Source: Alphaproteobacteria bacterium (GTDB lineage Bacteria > Pseudomonadota > Alphaproteobacteria > Caulobacterales > Caulobacteraceae). From it: DNA of 64,000 nt. The translations under genes and the position numbers were made by a program. The notes under the pieces were generated by a model. It saw nothing but the letters and a program-made list of their open reading frames with translations, searched no databases and was not told the DNA's origin. Shown piece by piece: positions 40,085 through 48,294 of the stretch. The number at the start of each line of letters is the position of its first letter. Position 1 is the first letter of the stretch. The stretch lies in contig JAHJOO010000066.1 of NCBI GenBank assembly GCA_018820275.1, forward strand, positions 62,001 through 126,000, written 5' to 3'.

Positions 40085-40987
40085 TCACAGACTGGTGTCC
40101 CGCGGCAGGACCGGCGCTTCCCGGAGCAGTACGATCGAGATGCGGCGGTTGCCCGCGAGGCTGGGATCGTCGGGATAGAGCGGGTCGGACCCGGCCTTGC
40201 CGGAAACGGAATAGACGCGATCCGGATCGACGCCCGCGGCTTGCAGGATGAGACGCGAGGCGTCCGCGCGCTGGGCCGACAGGGACCAGTCTCCCGGCGC
40301 GCTGGCGCGGCTGGAACCCGCCACGGCGCTGGTGTGGCCGGTGATCGAGATCCGGTTCGGCAGCTGGACGATGACCTTGGCCACGGCGCGCAGCAGCAAC
40401 TGGGCGCGGGAATTCGGACGGGCGGAGTTCTGGTCGAACATCGACCGGCCTTCCTGATCCACGATCTGGATGCGGAGGCCTTCCGGCGTCTGGTCGATGA
40501 TCAACTGCTTCGACAGCTCGGCCAGTTCCGGCATGGACTGCATCGCCTGACGCAGCGAGGCGGCGGCCGACGAGAACTCGGCGGCCTCGCGCCGGGCGAT
40601 CTCGTCGCGCAGGTCCGCCTCGCTGGCGGCGGCCAGATTGGAGCTCTGGCCCGCTTCCTGGGGGGCATCCGGCGGCGCCTCGGGGGCCAGTTCGGTGATG
40701 ACGGACATGGAGCCCGAGCTCTTGGCCCCGTCGTCGCCCAGCGCGGTTCCGCCCAGGATGCCGCCCGAGCCGGACGTGGTGGCCGAGACGCTGGCGGGCG
40801 CGAAATACTCGGCGATGCCGCGCTTCTGCTCCGGATCGGTCGTGTTGATCAGCCACATCAGCAGGAAGAAGGCCATCATGGCGGTCACGAAGTCCGCATA
40901 GGCGACCTTCCACGCGCCGCCGTGGTGACCGTGCCCGGCGACCTTCTTGACCTTCTTGATCAGGATCGGGCGGTCGCTGTTGGACAT
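40085..40987 (-). CDS. motB: Flagellar motor protein MotB
   Basis: A 300-aa stator subunit. A basic, His/Gly-rich N-terminus precedes WKVAYADFVTAMMAFFLLMW, whose Asp is the proton-channel residue. A plug and linker follow, then an OmpA-like peptidoglycan-binding domain with GHTSAVAGSSR and SAQRADASRLILQ. It forms the MotA5B2 stator; motA is not in the window beside it. AGGAAG precedes the ATG. Confidence 0.92.
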   Translation of the reverse strand: MSNSDRPILIKKVKKVAGHGHHGGAWKVAYADFVTAMMAFFLLMWLINTTDPEQKRGIAEYFAPASVSATTSGSGGILGGTALGDDGAKSSGSMSVITELAPEAPPDAPQEAGQSSNLAAASEADLRDEIARREAAEFSSAAASLRQAMQSMPELAELSKQLIIDQTPEGLRIQIVDQEGRSMFDQNSARPNSRAQLLLRAVAKVIVQLPNRISITGHTSAVAGSSRASAPGDWSLSAQRADASRLILQAAGVDPDRVYSVSGKAGSDPLYPDDPSLAGNRRISIVLLREAPVLPRDTSL

Positions 40988-41097
40988 GGCTTCCTGCGGG
41001 TGGACGGGACGTCGCCGGCAAGATCGGCGGATCAGGGTTAAGGGGGCGTTTCCCCGTCGCGGTCACGCGCGCCGCTGCCCCGCGGCGCCCTGGCCGC

Positions 41098-41126
41098 TTG
41101 AGGCGGACCCCAAAGCCGCCTAGTCC
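41098..41126 (+). promoter_or_regulatory. Putative leaderless promoter of the flavin reductase operon
   Basis: TTGAGG (41098-41103) and TAGTCC (41121-41126) have 17-nt spacing; the -10 ends 6 nt before the ATG at 41133, so the transcript would begin at the start codon. Confidence 0.4.
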
Positions 41127-41132
41127 GGAATC

Positions 41133-41642
41133 ATGTCCCTCGAGCCCCTCTCCGACGGCCTGGCCGACGCCTCCCTGGCCTATCGCCGCGCGCTCGGCGC
41201 GTTCGCGACGGGCGTGTGCATCATGACGGTCGACGGGCCGGCCGGGCCGGTCGGGATCACCGCGAACTCCTTCGCCTCCGTCTCGCTCGATCCGCGCCTG
41301 ATTCTGTGGTCGATCGCCCTCACCAGCGAGCGCATGCCGGCGTTCGCGGCCGCGGACCGGTTCGCCGTGCATGTGTTGGCCGCGGGCGATGCGGACCGCG
41401 CGCACCGCTTCGCCCGGGGAGACTGCCGCCTGACCCCCGCAGACGCGGTCCTCGAGCCGGGGCGGGCGCCGCGCCTGCCGGGAACCCTGGCCTGGCTGGA
41501 CTGCGCCGTTCACGCCCGCTCCGAGGTCGGTGACCATCTGGTCCTCATCGGCCGCGTGGACCGTTTCGAAGCGGGCGAGGGCACCGCCCTGACCTATTTC
41601 CGCGGCCGCTATGGCCGGGCCTCGCCGGAGACGTCGGCATGA
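41133..41642 (+). CDS. Flavin reductase domain protein
   Basis: A 169-aa split-barrel flavoprotein: YRRALGAFATGVCIMTV and PVGITANSFASVSLDPRLIL are the FMN-binding signature of the HpaC/DIM6-NTAB family. It reduces FMN or FAD with NAD(P)H, often for a partner monooxygenase; none is adjacent. Its stop overlaps the next gene's ATG (ATGA). Confidence 0.88.
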   Translation: MSLEPLSDGLADASLAYRRALGAFATGVCIMTVDGPAGPVGITANSFASVSLDPRLILWSIALTSERMPAFAAADRFAVHVLAAGDADRAHRFARGDCRLTPADAVLEPGRAPRLPGTLAWLDCAVHARSEVGDHLVLIGRVDRFEAGEGTALTYFRGRYGRASPETSA

Positions 41643-42496
41643 AGATCGGATTCGTGGGGCTCGGCGTCATGGGGGCCCCGATGGCGGGGCATCTGGTCCG
41701 CGCGGGGCATCCGGTGGCGGGCTTCAACCGCTCGCCCGGGAAGACGGCGCTCTGGGCGGAGAACCACGGCGGCCGGGCCGCGGCGAGCGTGGCCGAGGCC
41801 GCCGACGGCGCGGAGCTTCTGATCCTCTGCGTCGGGAACGATGACGACGTCCGCGCCACGGTCGCGGCGGGCCTGCAGGCGACCGCCGCGGGCGCGGTCA
41901 TCGTCGACCACACCACCACCTCGGCCGTCGTGGCCCGGGAGATGGCGACCCTCGCCGGGGGGACCGGCCGCGGCTTCCTCGACGCCCCGGTCTCGGGCGG
42001 ACAGGCGGGCGCCGAGGCGGGCAAGCTGAGCGTCATGGTCGGCGGCGACGCCGGGGCGCTGGATCGCGCGCGGCCGGCGCTGGAGGCCTATGCCAAGGCG
42101 ATCCGGCACATGGGGCCGGCGGGCGCCGGCCAGCTGACCAAAATGGTCAACCAGATCTGCATCGCCGGCGTGGTCCAGGGGCTGGCCGAGGCTGTGCACT
42201 TCAGCCAGCGGGCCGGGTTGGACCCCGAGGCGGTTCTCGCCGCCGTGTCCCAGGGTGCCGCCCAGTCGTGGCAGATGGACAACCGCTGGAGCACGATGGC
42301 GCGGGGCGAGTTCGAGTTCGGCTTCGCCGTCGACTGGATGCGCAAGGACCTCGGCCTGGTCCTGGACGAGGCCCGCCGCAACGGCAGCCGGCTTGCCCTG
42401 ACGGCGCTCGTCGATCAGTTCTATGCCGAGGTGCAGGCGATGGGCGGCGCGCGATGGGACACGTCCAGCCTCGCGGCGCGCCTCGGCCGGGACTAG
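41639..42496 (+). CDS. NAD(P)-dependent beta-hydroxyacid dehydrogenase (HIBADH/GlxR family)
   Basis: A 285-aa protein: Rossmann motif GFVGLGVMGAPMAGHLVRAG, substrate motif FLDAPVSGGQAGAEAG and KMVNQICIAGVVQGLAEA with the catalytic Lys. The family oxidises 3-hydroxyisobutyrate or reduces tartronate or succinic semialdehydes. A second member at 49459 sits in the valine cluster, so this one may serve another substrate. Ends in a CTAG shared with the convergent carbonic anhydrase gene. Confidence 0.85.
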   Translation: MKIGFVGLGVMGAPMAGHLVRAGHPVAGFNRSPGKTALWAENHGGRAAASVAEAADGAELLILCVGNDDDVRATVAAGLQATAAGAVIVDHTTTSAVVAREMATLAGGTGRGFLDAPVSGGQAGAEAGKLSVMVGGDAGALDRARPALEAYAKAIRHMGPAGAGQLTKMVNQICIAGVVQGLAEAVHFSQRAGLDPEAVLAAVSQGAAQSWQMDNRWSTMARGEFEFGFAVDWMRKDLGLVLDEARRNGSRLALTALVDQFYAEVQAMGGARWDTSSLAARLGRD

Positions 42497-43173
42497 ACGT
42501 CGAGAAATTTCACCTCGCCGGAATGCATCTGCTTCACGGCGGCGACGATCTTCAGCGTGCCGGCCTCGACGGCGTCGGCCAGCGAGGCGTCGGCGGTGGC
42601 CAGCTTGCGGGCGACCCAGCGGGCGTTCTCCTCGACCGGTGAGCCGTTGCCGGCGCGGGCGGCCAGCACCGGCGGGATGATCGGCACGATCATCTCCTCC
42701 AGCGAGGGATCCAGCGCGGCCCCGTCGACGATCGATTCGGCCGCCGCCACGGCCCCGCAGCCGGTGTGGCCCATGACCACGACCAACGGACAGTTCAGGT
42801 GTGTCACCGCATAGATGATCGAGGCGAGGCCGCGCCGGTCGACGGTGTTGCCCGCCACCCGGATCGAGAAGAGTCGGCCGAAGCCCTGGTTGAACAGGAT
42901 CGTCGGCGGGGTGCGGCTGTCGGCGCAGCCGACGATGGTGGCGATGGGGTTCTGACCGGCCTGCAACTCGTCGAGATCATTGGCCTTCACGTGGCCGAGG
43001 TTGTTCTCGCCGCGCAGGAAGGCGGCGTTGCCGTCCCGGAGCTGCTGCAGCGCTTCGTCAGGCGTGGGGCCCCGGGCACCAGCGGCCCGGGGCGGCGAGG
43101 GAACCGGCTCCGGCGCGGCGGCGGCCCGGGCCGGTGCCGGAGCGGCGGACTTCTTCTTGCCGAACCCGAACAT
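42493..43173 (-). CDS. Beta-class carbonic anhydrase
   Basis: A 226-aa enzyme: zinc ligands in VGCADSRTPP (Cys, Asp-Arg dyad) and VMGHTGCGAV (His, Cys). It interconverts CO2 and bicarbonate. The first 35 residues (Lys-rich then Ala/Pro-rich) precede the normal start of the fold at TPDEALQQL; they are not a signal peptide. Confidence 0.93.
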   Translation of the reverse strand: MFGFGKKKSAAPAPARAAAAPEPVPSPPRAAGARGPTPDEALQQLRDGNAAFLRGENNLGHVKANDLDELQAGQNPIATIVGCADSRTPPTILFNQGFGRLFSIRVAGNTVDRRGLASIIYAVTHLNCPLVVVMGHTGCGAVAAAESIVDGAALDPSLEEMIVPIIPPVLAARAGNGSPVEENARWVARKLATADASLADAVEAGTLKIVAAVKQMHSGEVKFLDV

Positions 43174-43248
43174 GGCGCTTTCCCCAAAGGCGTCTGAACT
43201 GAGCGACCGGCGTCATCCCAGCGTGGAAGGCCGCAGTCAAGGACAAGC

Positions 43249-44253
43249 TCAGCCGTTCAGAAGCCGCGCCGCCTGCGGGGCGAAGTAGGTCAGGACGCCG
43301 GCGGCCCCGGCGCGCTTGAAGGCGTGCAGGCTTTCGAGGATCGCGCGGTCCTCGTCCAGCCAGCCGTTGGCGGCCGAGGCCTTCATCATCGCGTACTCGC
43401 CGGACACCTGGTAGGCGAAGGTCGGGACTTTGAACGTCGACGCAACCCGTTGAACAACGTCGAGATAAAGCATGCCCGGCTTGACCATGACGGCGTCGGC
43501 GCCCTCGGACAGATCCATGGCCACCTCGCGCAGGGCCTCGTCGGTGTTGGTGAAGTCCATCTGATAGGTCTTCTTGTCCCCGGTCAGCGCTCTGGCCGAC
43601 CCCACCGCGTCGCGATAGGGCCCATAGAAGGCGGAGGCGTATTTGGCGGCGTAGGACAGGATCAGAACATCCTGAAATGCATTGGCTTCCAGCGCCTCGC
43701 GGATGGCCTGGACCCGGCCGTCCATCATGTCGGAGGGGGCCACGACGTCGGCGCCCGCGTGGGCATGGATGAAGGCCTGCTCGGCCAGCCGCTCCAGACT
43801 GGCGTCGTTGGCGATGCGGCCGTCCTCCAGCACGCCGTCGTGGCCGTGGTCGGTGTAGCAGTCCAGCGCGACGTCGGTGATCACGCCGATCTCGGGTGCC
43901 GCGTCCTTGATGGCCTTGATGCAGTCCGGGATCAGGCCGTCCGGGTCGGTCGCGCCGGTGCCGACGCCGTCCTTGATCGCCGGGTCGACGTTGGGGAACA
44001 GGGCGACGGCGGGGATGCCGAGGTCGCGCGCCGCCTTCGCCGCCTCGGCCGCCGCCCTCGGCGACAGGCGGAACACGCCCGGCATGGACGGCACCGGGAT
44101 GCGGTCGTCCGCCCCGTCATGGACGATCAGCGGCCAGACCAGATCGGCGGGCGTCAGCGTCGTCTCGGCGACCAGACGACGCACCCACGGGCTGGCGCGC
44201 AGGCGACGCGGGCGGGCGAAGGGGAAGGCGGCGGGCGGGAACGGCTGGGTCAT
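43249..44253 (-). CDS. hemB: Porphobilinogen synthase (delta-aminolevulinate dehydratase)
   Basis: A 334-aa TIM barrel. The two Schiff-base lysines are in LSYAAKYASAFYGPYR and AVMVKPGMLYLD. It joins two aminolevulinates to porphobilinogen. At the active-site metal region it reads DVALDCYTDHGHDG rather than the triple-cysteine motif of zinc enzymes, pointing to Mg2+ or mixed dependence. Start ATG 44253 (MTQPF). hemA lies 6 kb downstream in this window. Confidence 0.95.
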   Translation of the reverse strand: MTQPFPPAAFPFARPRRLRASPWVRRLVAETTLTPADLVWPLIVHDGADDRIPVPSMPGVFRLSPRAAAEAAKAARDLGIPAVALFPNVDPAIKDGVGTGATDPDGLIPDCIKAIKDAAPEIGVITDVALDCYTDHGHDGVLEDGRIANDASLERLAEQAFIHAHAGADVVAPSDMMDGRVQAIREALEANAFQDVLILSYAAKYASAFYGPYRDAVGSARALTGDKKTYQMDFTNTDEALREVAMDLSEGADAVMVKPGMLYLDVVQRVASTFKVPTFAYQVSGEYAMMKASAANGWLDEDRAILESLHAFKRAGAAGVLTYFAPQAARLLNG

Positions 44254-44342
44254 GACGGCGTCATAGGCGGCTTGGCCGCATTGGAGAACAGGGACCGGCG
44301 ACTTCCGGGATGCGCGGAGCACCGTCCGGACTCAAAAACAGG

Positions 44343-44369
44343 GTCCGGAGAGTCCGGAGAGTCCGGATG
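44343..44369. repeat. Short direct repeat upstream of the acyl-CoA dehydrogenase gene
   Basis: Three tandem 9-bp units GTCCGGAGA, GTCCGGAGA, GTCCGGATG in the 253-bp gap between hemB and the acyl-CoA dehydrogenase gene. A palindromic GTCCGGAC lies just before. No function is evident. Confidence 0.5.
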
Positions 44370-44506
44370 CCGGCGGTGATCGAGGCAGACTGGCACGGCC
44401 CGACGTCAGACGCGGTCGTGGCCGGCGAGGGTGACGACGCGCGAGGGCTTGGATAGAAGCACGGCGTGCGAGCCGGCCCGGACGGCCGACCACGCGGGAG
44501 CAACAC

Positions 44507-45646
44507 ATGGACTTCGCCCTCACCGACGACCAGCGCGCCATCCAGGACGCGGCGCGCGCCTTCGCCGACGCCGAACTGGCTCCGCATTCGGCCGAGTGGG
44601 ACGAGACCAAACACTTCCCCGTCGACGTCATGCGACAGGCCGCCGAGATGGGCTTCGCCGCCATCTATGCCGGCGAGGAGCACGGCGGCATGGCGCTGGG
44701 CCGCGTCGAGGCGGCGGTGATCTTCGAGGAACTGTCGCGCGGCGACGTGTCGACGGCGGCCTTCATCTCGATCCACAACATGGCGACCTGGATGATCGAC
44801 GGCTTCGGCTCCGACGACCTGCGCGGTCGCTATGTGCCTGCGCTCACGACCATGGAGAAGATCGCCAGCTATTGCCTGACCGAGCCGGGCTCCGGCTCCG
44901 ACGCGGCGGCGATGCGCACCACGGCGACGCGCGACGGCGACCACTGGGTGTTGAACGGGTCCAAGGCCTTCATCTCCGGCGCCGGCACGTCGGACGTCTA
45001 TGTGGTCATGGCGCGGACGGGGGAGGCGGGGCCGAAGGGCATCTCGGCCTTCGTCGTCGACTTGGGCACGCCCGGCCTGTCGTTCGGGGCGCAGGAGAAG
45101 AAGATGGGCTGGAACAGCCAGCCCACGGCCATCGTCAGTTTCGACGACTGCCGCATCCCGGCGGCCAATCTGCTGGGCAAGGAGGGCGACGGCTTCCGCT
45201 ACGCGATGATGGGACTGGACGGCGGCCGTCTGAACATCGCCGCCTGTTCGCTGGGCGGGGCGCGGCTGGCGCTGGAGACAGCTCAGGCCTATGTCGCGAC
45301 GCGAAAACAGTTCGGCAAGTCCTTGAACGAGTTTCAAAACATCCAGTTCAAGCTGGCCGACATGGCGACCCAGCTGGAGGCCTGCCGCCTGATGGTCCTG
45401 CGCGGGGCCTGGGCCATCGACACCGGCCACCCCGAGAAGACCAAATGGTGCGCCATGGCCAAGCGCATGACCACGGACCTGTGTTTCGAGATCGCCGACG
45501 AGGCCCTGCAGATGCATGGCGGCTATGGCTATCTGAAGGACTATCCGCTGGAGCGCATCGTCCGCGACCTGCGTGTTCACCGGATCCTCGAAGGCACCAA
45601 CGAGATCATGCGCGTGATCACTGCGCGGGAGATGATGCGGCAATAA
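44507..45646 (+). CDS. Acyl-CoA dehydrogenase, probably isobutyryl-CoA dehydrogenase
   Basis: A 379-aa FAD enzyme: YCLTEPGSGSDAAAM and FISGAGTSDVYVV bind FAD and substrate, with LQMHGGYGYLKDYPLERIVR and RILEGTNEIMR at the C-terminus; the catalytic Glu is in EGTNE. It oxidises an acyl-CoA and passes electrons to ETF. Co-location with 3-hydroxyisobutyryl-CoA hydrolase and 3-hydroxyisobutyrate dehydrogenase suggests isobutyryl-CoA from valine. GGGAG lies before the ATG. Confidence 0.88.
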   Translation: MDFALTDDQRAIQDAARAFADAELAPHSAEWDETKHFPVDVMRQAAEMGFAAIYAGEEHGGMALGRVEAAVIFEELSRGDVSTAAFISIHNMATWMIDGFGSDDLRGRYVPALTTMEKIASYCLTEPGSGSDAAAMRTTATRDGDHWVLNGSKAFISGAGTSDVYVVMARTGEAGPKGISAFVVDLGTPGLSFGAQEKKMGWNSQPTAIVSFDDCRIPAANLLGKEGDGFRYAMMGLDGGRLNIAACSLGGARLALETAQAYVATRKQFGKSLNEFQNIQFKLADMATQLEACRLMVLRGAWAIDTGHPEKTKWCAMAKRMTTDLCFEIADEALQMHGGYGYLKDYPLERIVRDLRVHRILEGTNEIMRVITAREMMRQ

Positions 45647-45722
45647 CAAGGAGTCAGCTTTCGTCGGCATACGGCGAAGTCTGATCGTGACGGGATGGCT
45701 CCCACAGAACGGAGCCCTCGCC

Positions 45723-46424
45723 ATGCGTTTCATGATCCCGCTCGTCGCCGCCGCCTGCCTGCTCGCCGGGGCGGCGCAGGCCCAGGAGTTCCGGTTCAGC
45801 GCCAACTCCAGCCGCGGCTATTCCAGTCAGGCGGAATTCCCGAACGTGCAGGTGTCGCGCCGGGCCGACAACCTGGTCGTGTCTGTCCGCGTCGCCTGCG
45901 ACACGCGCGACGCGGCCCAGCGCCGCAGCGAGATCACCCAGACCCTGGCCGCCATGGCGCGGGCGGCCGGACTGGACGTGGCAATCGAGCTGGGCGTGGA
46001 TTCCGGCGGCAACGTCGCCGACTTCGATGCGCGCATGATCCCGACCCTGCGCTTCCACAGCGACGACGGCCGGCCCGATACCAGCGCCGTGACCCTGGTC
46101 ATCAAGACGCCCGTCGCCGAGGGCGACACGCTGGAGGCCGCCTCGGCCCGCATCCGCGCCTTCGTCGAGGCGACCCAGCGCGTCGGCCGCACCGAACTGC
46201 GTCTGATGGACGACTGGGAGCCGACGGTGATCCGCCCGGACCAGTATCGCCCCGTCGTGCTCGCCGCCATCGCGGCGGACGCGGGGACCACGGCGTCGGC
46301 CTTCGGCGCGGGCTACGGCGTCGAGGTGACCGGCCTGTCGCGTCAGGTCACCTGGCGACAGGCCGGGCCGCTGGAGCTGATGCTGTACATTCCCTACCAG
46401 CTGAGCGTCACGCCGGCGGGGTGA
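45723..46424 (+). CDS. Exported protein, possibly SIMPL-like
   Basis: A 233-aa protein with signal peptide (MIPLVAAACLLAGAAQAQ, cleavage after AQA). The mature part is beta-rich and recalls SIMPL/DUF541 proteins (VQVSRRADNLVVSVRV, RRSEITQTLAAMARAAG), but the match is weak. No catalytic residues are evident; probably periplasmic. ATG 45723 is preceded by GGAGCCCTCGCC. It sits between the dehydrogenase gene and the toxin-antitoxin pair. Confidence 0.55.
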   Translation: MRFMIPLVAAACLLAGAAQAQEFRFSANSSRGYSSQAEFPNVQVSRRADNLVVSVRVACDTRDAAQRRSEITQTLAAMARAAGLDVAIELGVDSGGNVADFDARMIPTLRFHSDDGRPDTSAVTLVIKTPVAEGDTLEAASARIRAFVEATQRVGRTELRLMDDWEPTVIRPDQYRPVVLAAIAADAGTTASAFGAGYGVEVTGLSRQVTWRQAGPLELMLYIPYQLSVTPAG

Positions 46425-46445
46425 GTGGGCCGGGGCTGTCCCGAG

Positions 46446-46490
46446 TTGGCTGCCGGGGTCATGGCTGCTATTCTGACTAGCTGTAGTCAG
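46446..46490 (+). promoter_or_regulatory. Toxin-antitoxin promoter and palindromic operator
   Basis: TTGGCT (46446-46451), 17 nt, TATTCT (46469-46474). A perfect 7-bp inverted repeat CTGACTA-GCTG-TAGTCAG (46473-46490) overlaps the -10 and the predicted start site, 9 bp before the antitoxin ATG. This is the expected arrangement for autorepression by a Phd-type antitoxin. Confidence 0.65.
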
Positions 46491-46499
46491 GAGCTCGTC

Positions 46500-46766
46500 A
46501 TGCGCGAAGTCGGCGTGTTGGAGGCCAGAACCGGGTTTTCCGCCCTGCTGAGCGAGGTCGAGGCCACGGGCGAGTCCGTCCGGATCATGCGCCACGGCCG
46601 GCCCGTCGCCCGACTGATCAAGGACGGAGACCCGCTTGAGCCGCGCCGCAAGCTCAGCGGCACCGAACTGGCGGCCCGGTTCAAGGCTCTGCGCGACGCC
46701 CAGCGCGCCGACCCGCTCTTCGACTCCCTGTCCTGGGATGAGCTGAAGGCGCGCATCCGCGAATGA
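46500..46766 (+). CDS. Type II antitoxin, Phd/YefM-like
   Basis: An 88-aa protein: REVGVLEARTGFSALLSEVE and IMRHGRPVARLI form the Phd/YefM DNA-binding and dimer domain, and the charged C-terminal half (DPLFDSLSWDELKARIRE) would wrap the toxin. Start ATG 46500 has CAGGAG 8 nt upstream. It overlaps the toxin gene (ATGA), as is usual for such pairs. Confidence 0.88.
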   Translation: MREVGVLEARTGFSALLSEVEATGESVRIMRHGRPVARLIKDGDPLEPRRKLSGTELAARFKALRDAQRADPLFDSLSWDELKARIRE

Positions 46767-47176
46767 AATGGGTCGTGCTGGACGCGTCGGCGATCGCCGC
46801 GTGGGTCTTTCCGGGTCAGACCACCCTGGCGAGCCGACGGTTCCTGGCGGACCTGGACCGGCACCGTCTGGCCGCGCCCTATGTCTTCCGCTGGGAGGTG
46901 GCCAATTTGATCATGGTCAAAGGCGCGGTGAGGGACGTCGAGCCAGCCACCGCCCTTCGGGCCATCGACGCCCTTGAGATCGCGATCGCCGAACCGACCC
47001 CACAGCAGGATGTCTTCGCCCTCACGTCTTTCGCCATGGAAGCGGGTCTCACTCTGTTCGACGCCGCCTATCTGGCGCTGGCCATGGAACTGGCCGCCGC
47101 CCTGGCCACACGCGACGCCCGTCTGATCGACGCCGCCCGCATCGCAGGCGTGGACGTGTTCGATCTGCGCGACTAA
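46763..47176 (+). CDS. Type II toxin, VapC-like PIN-domain RNase
   Basis: A 137-aa PIN domain with the four acidic residues expected: D7 (VVLDASAIAAW), E45 (RWEVANLI), D100 (LTLFDAAYLALA) and D118 (ATRDARLIDA). VapC toxins are Mg2+-dependent RNases that cut tRNA or rRNA. All motifs look intact, so the toxin should be active when freed of the upstream antitoxin. Confidence 0.88.
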   Translation: MKWVVLDASAIAAWVFPGQTTLASRRFLADLDRHRLAAPYVFRWEVANLIMVKGAVRDVEPATALRAIDALEIAIAEPTPQQDVFALTSFAMEAGLTLFDAAYLALAMELAAALATRDARLIDAARIAGVDVFDLRD

Positions 47177-47179
47177 TCG
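47151..47179 (+). promoter_or_regulatory. Putative leaderless promoter of the hydroxyisobutyryl-CoA hydrolase gene
   Basis: TGGACG (47151-47156) inside the toxin gene, 17 nt, TAATCG (47174-47179, overlapping the toxin stop), then 6 nt to ATG 47186. Transcription would start at the start codon, making this gene independent of the toxin-antitoxin promoter. Confidence 0.35.
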
Positions 47180-47185
47180 GGCGCC

Positions 47186-48238
47186 ATGACCGACGAGCCT
47201 GAAGTCCTGACCCGCGTCCAGTCCGGGGTCGGGCGCATCACCCTGAACCGGCCCAGGGCCCTGCATGCGCTGAACAAGGCCATGTGCGAGGCGATGACGG
47301 CGGCGCTGCTGGCGTGGCGCGAGGATGCGGCGGTGAAGTCCGTCGTCATCGACCACACCGGCGAGCGCGGCTTCTGCGCCGGCGGCGACATCCGCATGAT
47401 CGCCGAGAGCGGGGCGGGGGACGCGGCGGAGGCGAAGGCCTTCTTCCTGACCGAGTACCGGTTGAACCACCTGATGTTCGACTATCCCAAGCCGATCACC
47501 GCCATCGTGGACGGCATCGTCATGGGCGGAGGCGTGGGCATTTCGGAACCGGCCGAGGTGCGGATCGCCACCGAGCGGACGACCTATGCCATGCCCGAGA
47601 CGGGGATCGGCCTGTTCCCCGACGTCGGCGGCGGCTGGTTCCTGTCGCGCCTGCCGGGCGAGACGGGGACCTGGCTGGCCCTGACGGGGGCGCGGCTGAA
47701 GGCGGCGGATACGGTGTTCCTCGGCATCCACAGCCACTATCTGCCGTCGGACGCGATCGAGGCCTTCCACGCCATCCTGAAGACCGACCCGGCGCACCCG
47801 GCCGACGTGGCCGACGGGCTGGAGGACGATCCCGGGGAGCCGACGGTGGAGCCCCACGTCGAGGCCATCGACCGCCTGTTCGCCCACGGCTCGGTCGAGG
47901 CGATCTTCACCGCGCTGGAGGCCGAGGGGACGGAGTGGGCCCTGGCACAGTTGGCGACGCTTAAGACCAAGTCGCCGCAGTCGTTGAAGGTGACCCTGCG
48001 CCAGTTGCGGCTGGGCCGCGCCATGCCCGACTTCGCCGCGAACATGGTCATGGAGTACCGGCTGGGCGGCCGCGTGGTGCGGACGCACGACTTCCAGGAG
48101 GGCGTGCGGTCGGTCATCGTCGACAAGGACGGCCAGCCGAAGTGGCGGCCCGACACGCCGGCGGGCGTGTCGGATGCCGAGGTCGAGGCCCTGTTCGCGC
48201 CCCTGCCGGCCGGCGAGGAGTGGACGCCCCTGTCCTGA
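47186..48238 (+). CDS. 3-hydroxyisobutyryl-CoA hydrolase (enoyl-CoA hydratase family)
   Basis: A 350-aa crotonase-fold protein: ERGFCAGGDIRMIAES (oxyanion hole), GGGVGISEPAEVRIATERTT, and PETGIGLFPDVGGGWFLSRL with the Glu/Asp pair of the HIBYL-CoA hydrolase branch. At 350 aa it is longer than plain hydratases (about 260), again as in this branch. It cleaves 3-hydroxyisobutyryl-CoA in valine breakdown. Confidence 0.88.
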   Translation: MTDEPEVLTRVQSGVGRITLNRPRALHALNKAMCEAMTAALLAWREDAAVKSVVIDHTGERGFCAGGDIRMIAESGAGDAAEAKAFFLTEYRLNHLMFDYPKPITAIVDGIVMGGGVGISEPAEVRIATERTTYAMPETGIGLFPDVGGGWFLSRLPGETGTWLALTGARLKAADTVFLGIHSHYLPSDAIEAFHAILKTDPAHPADVADGLEDDPGEPTVEPHVEAIDRLFAHGSVEAIFTALEAEGTEWALAQLATLKTKSPQSLKVTLRQLRLGRAMPDFAANMVMEYRLGGRVVRTHDFQEGVRSVIVDKDGQPKWRPDTPAGVSDAEVEALFAPLPAGEEWTPLS

Positions 48239-48294
48239 GGCTTGCTCCGGGCGGCGATCAGCGCACAGTGGCCGGGGCCATTCTGGAGATCCCG

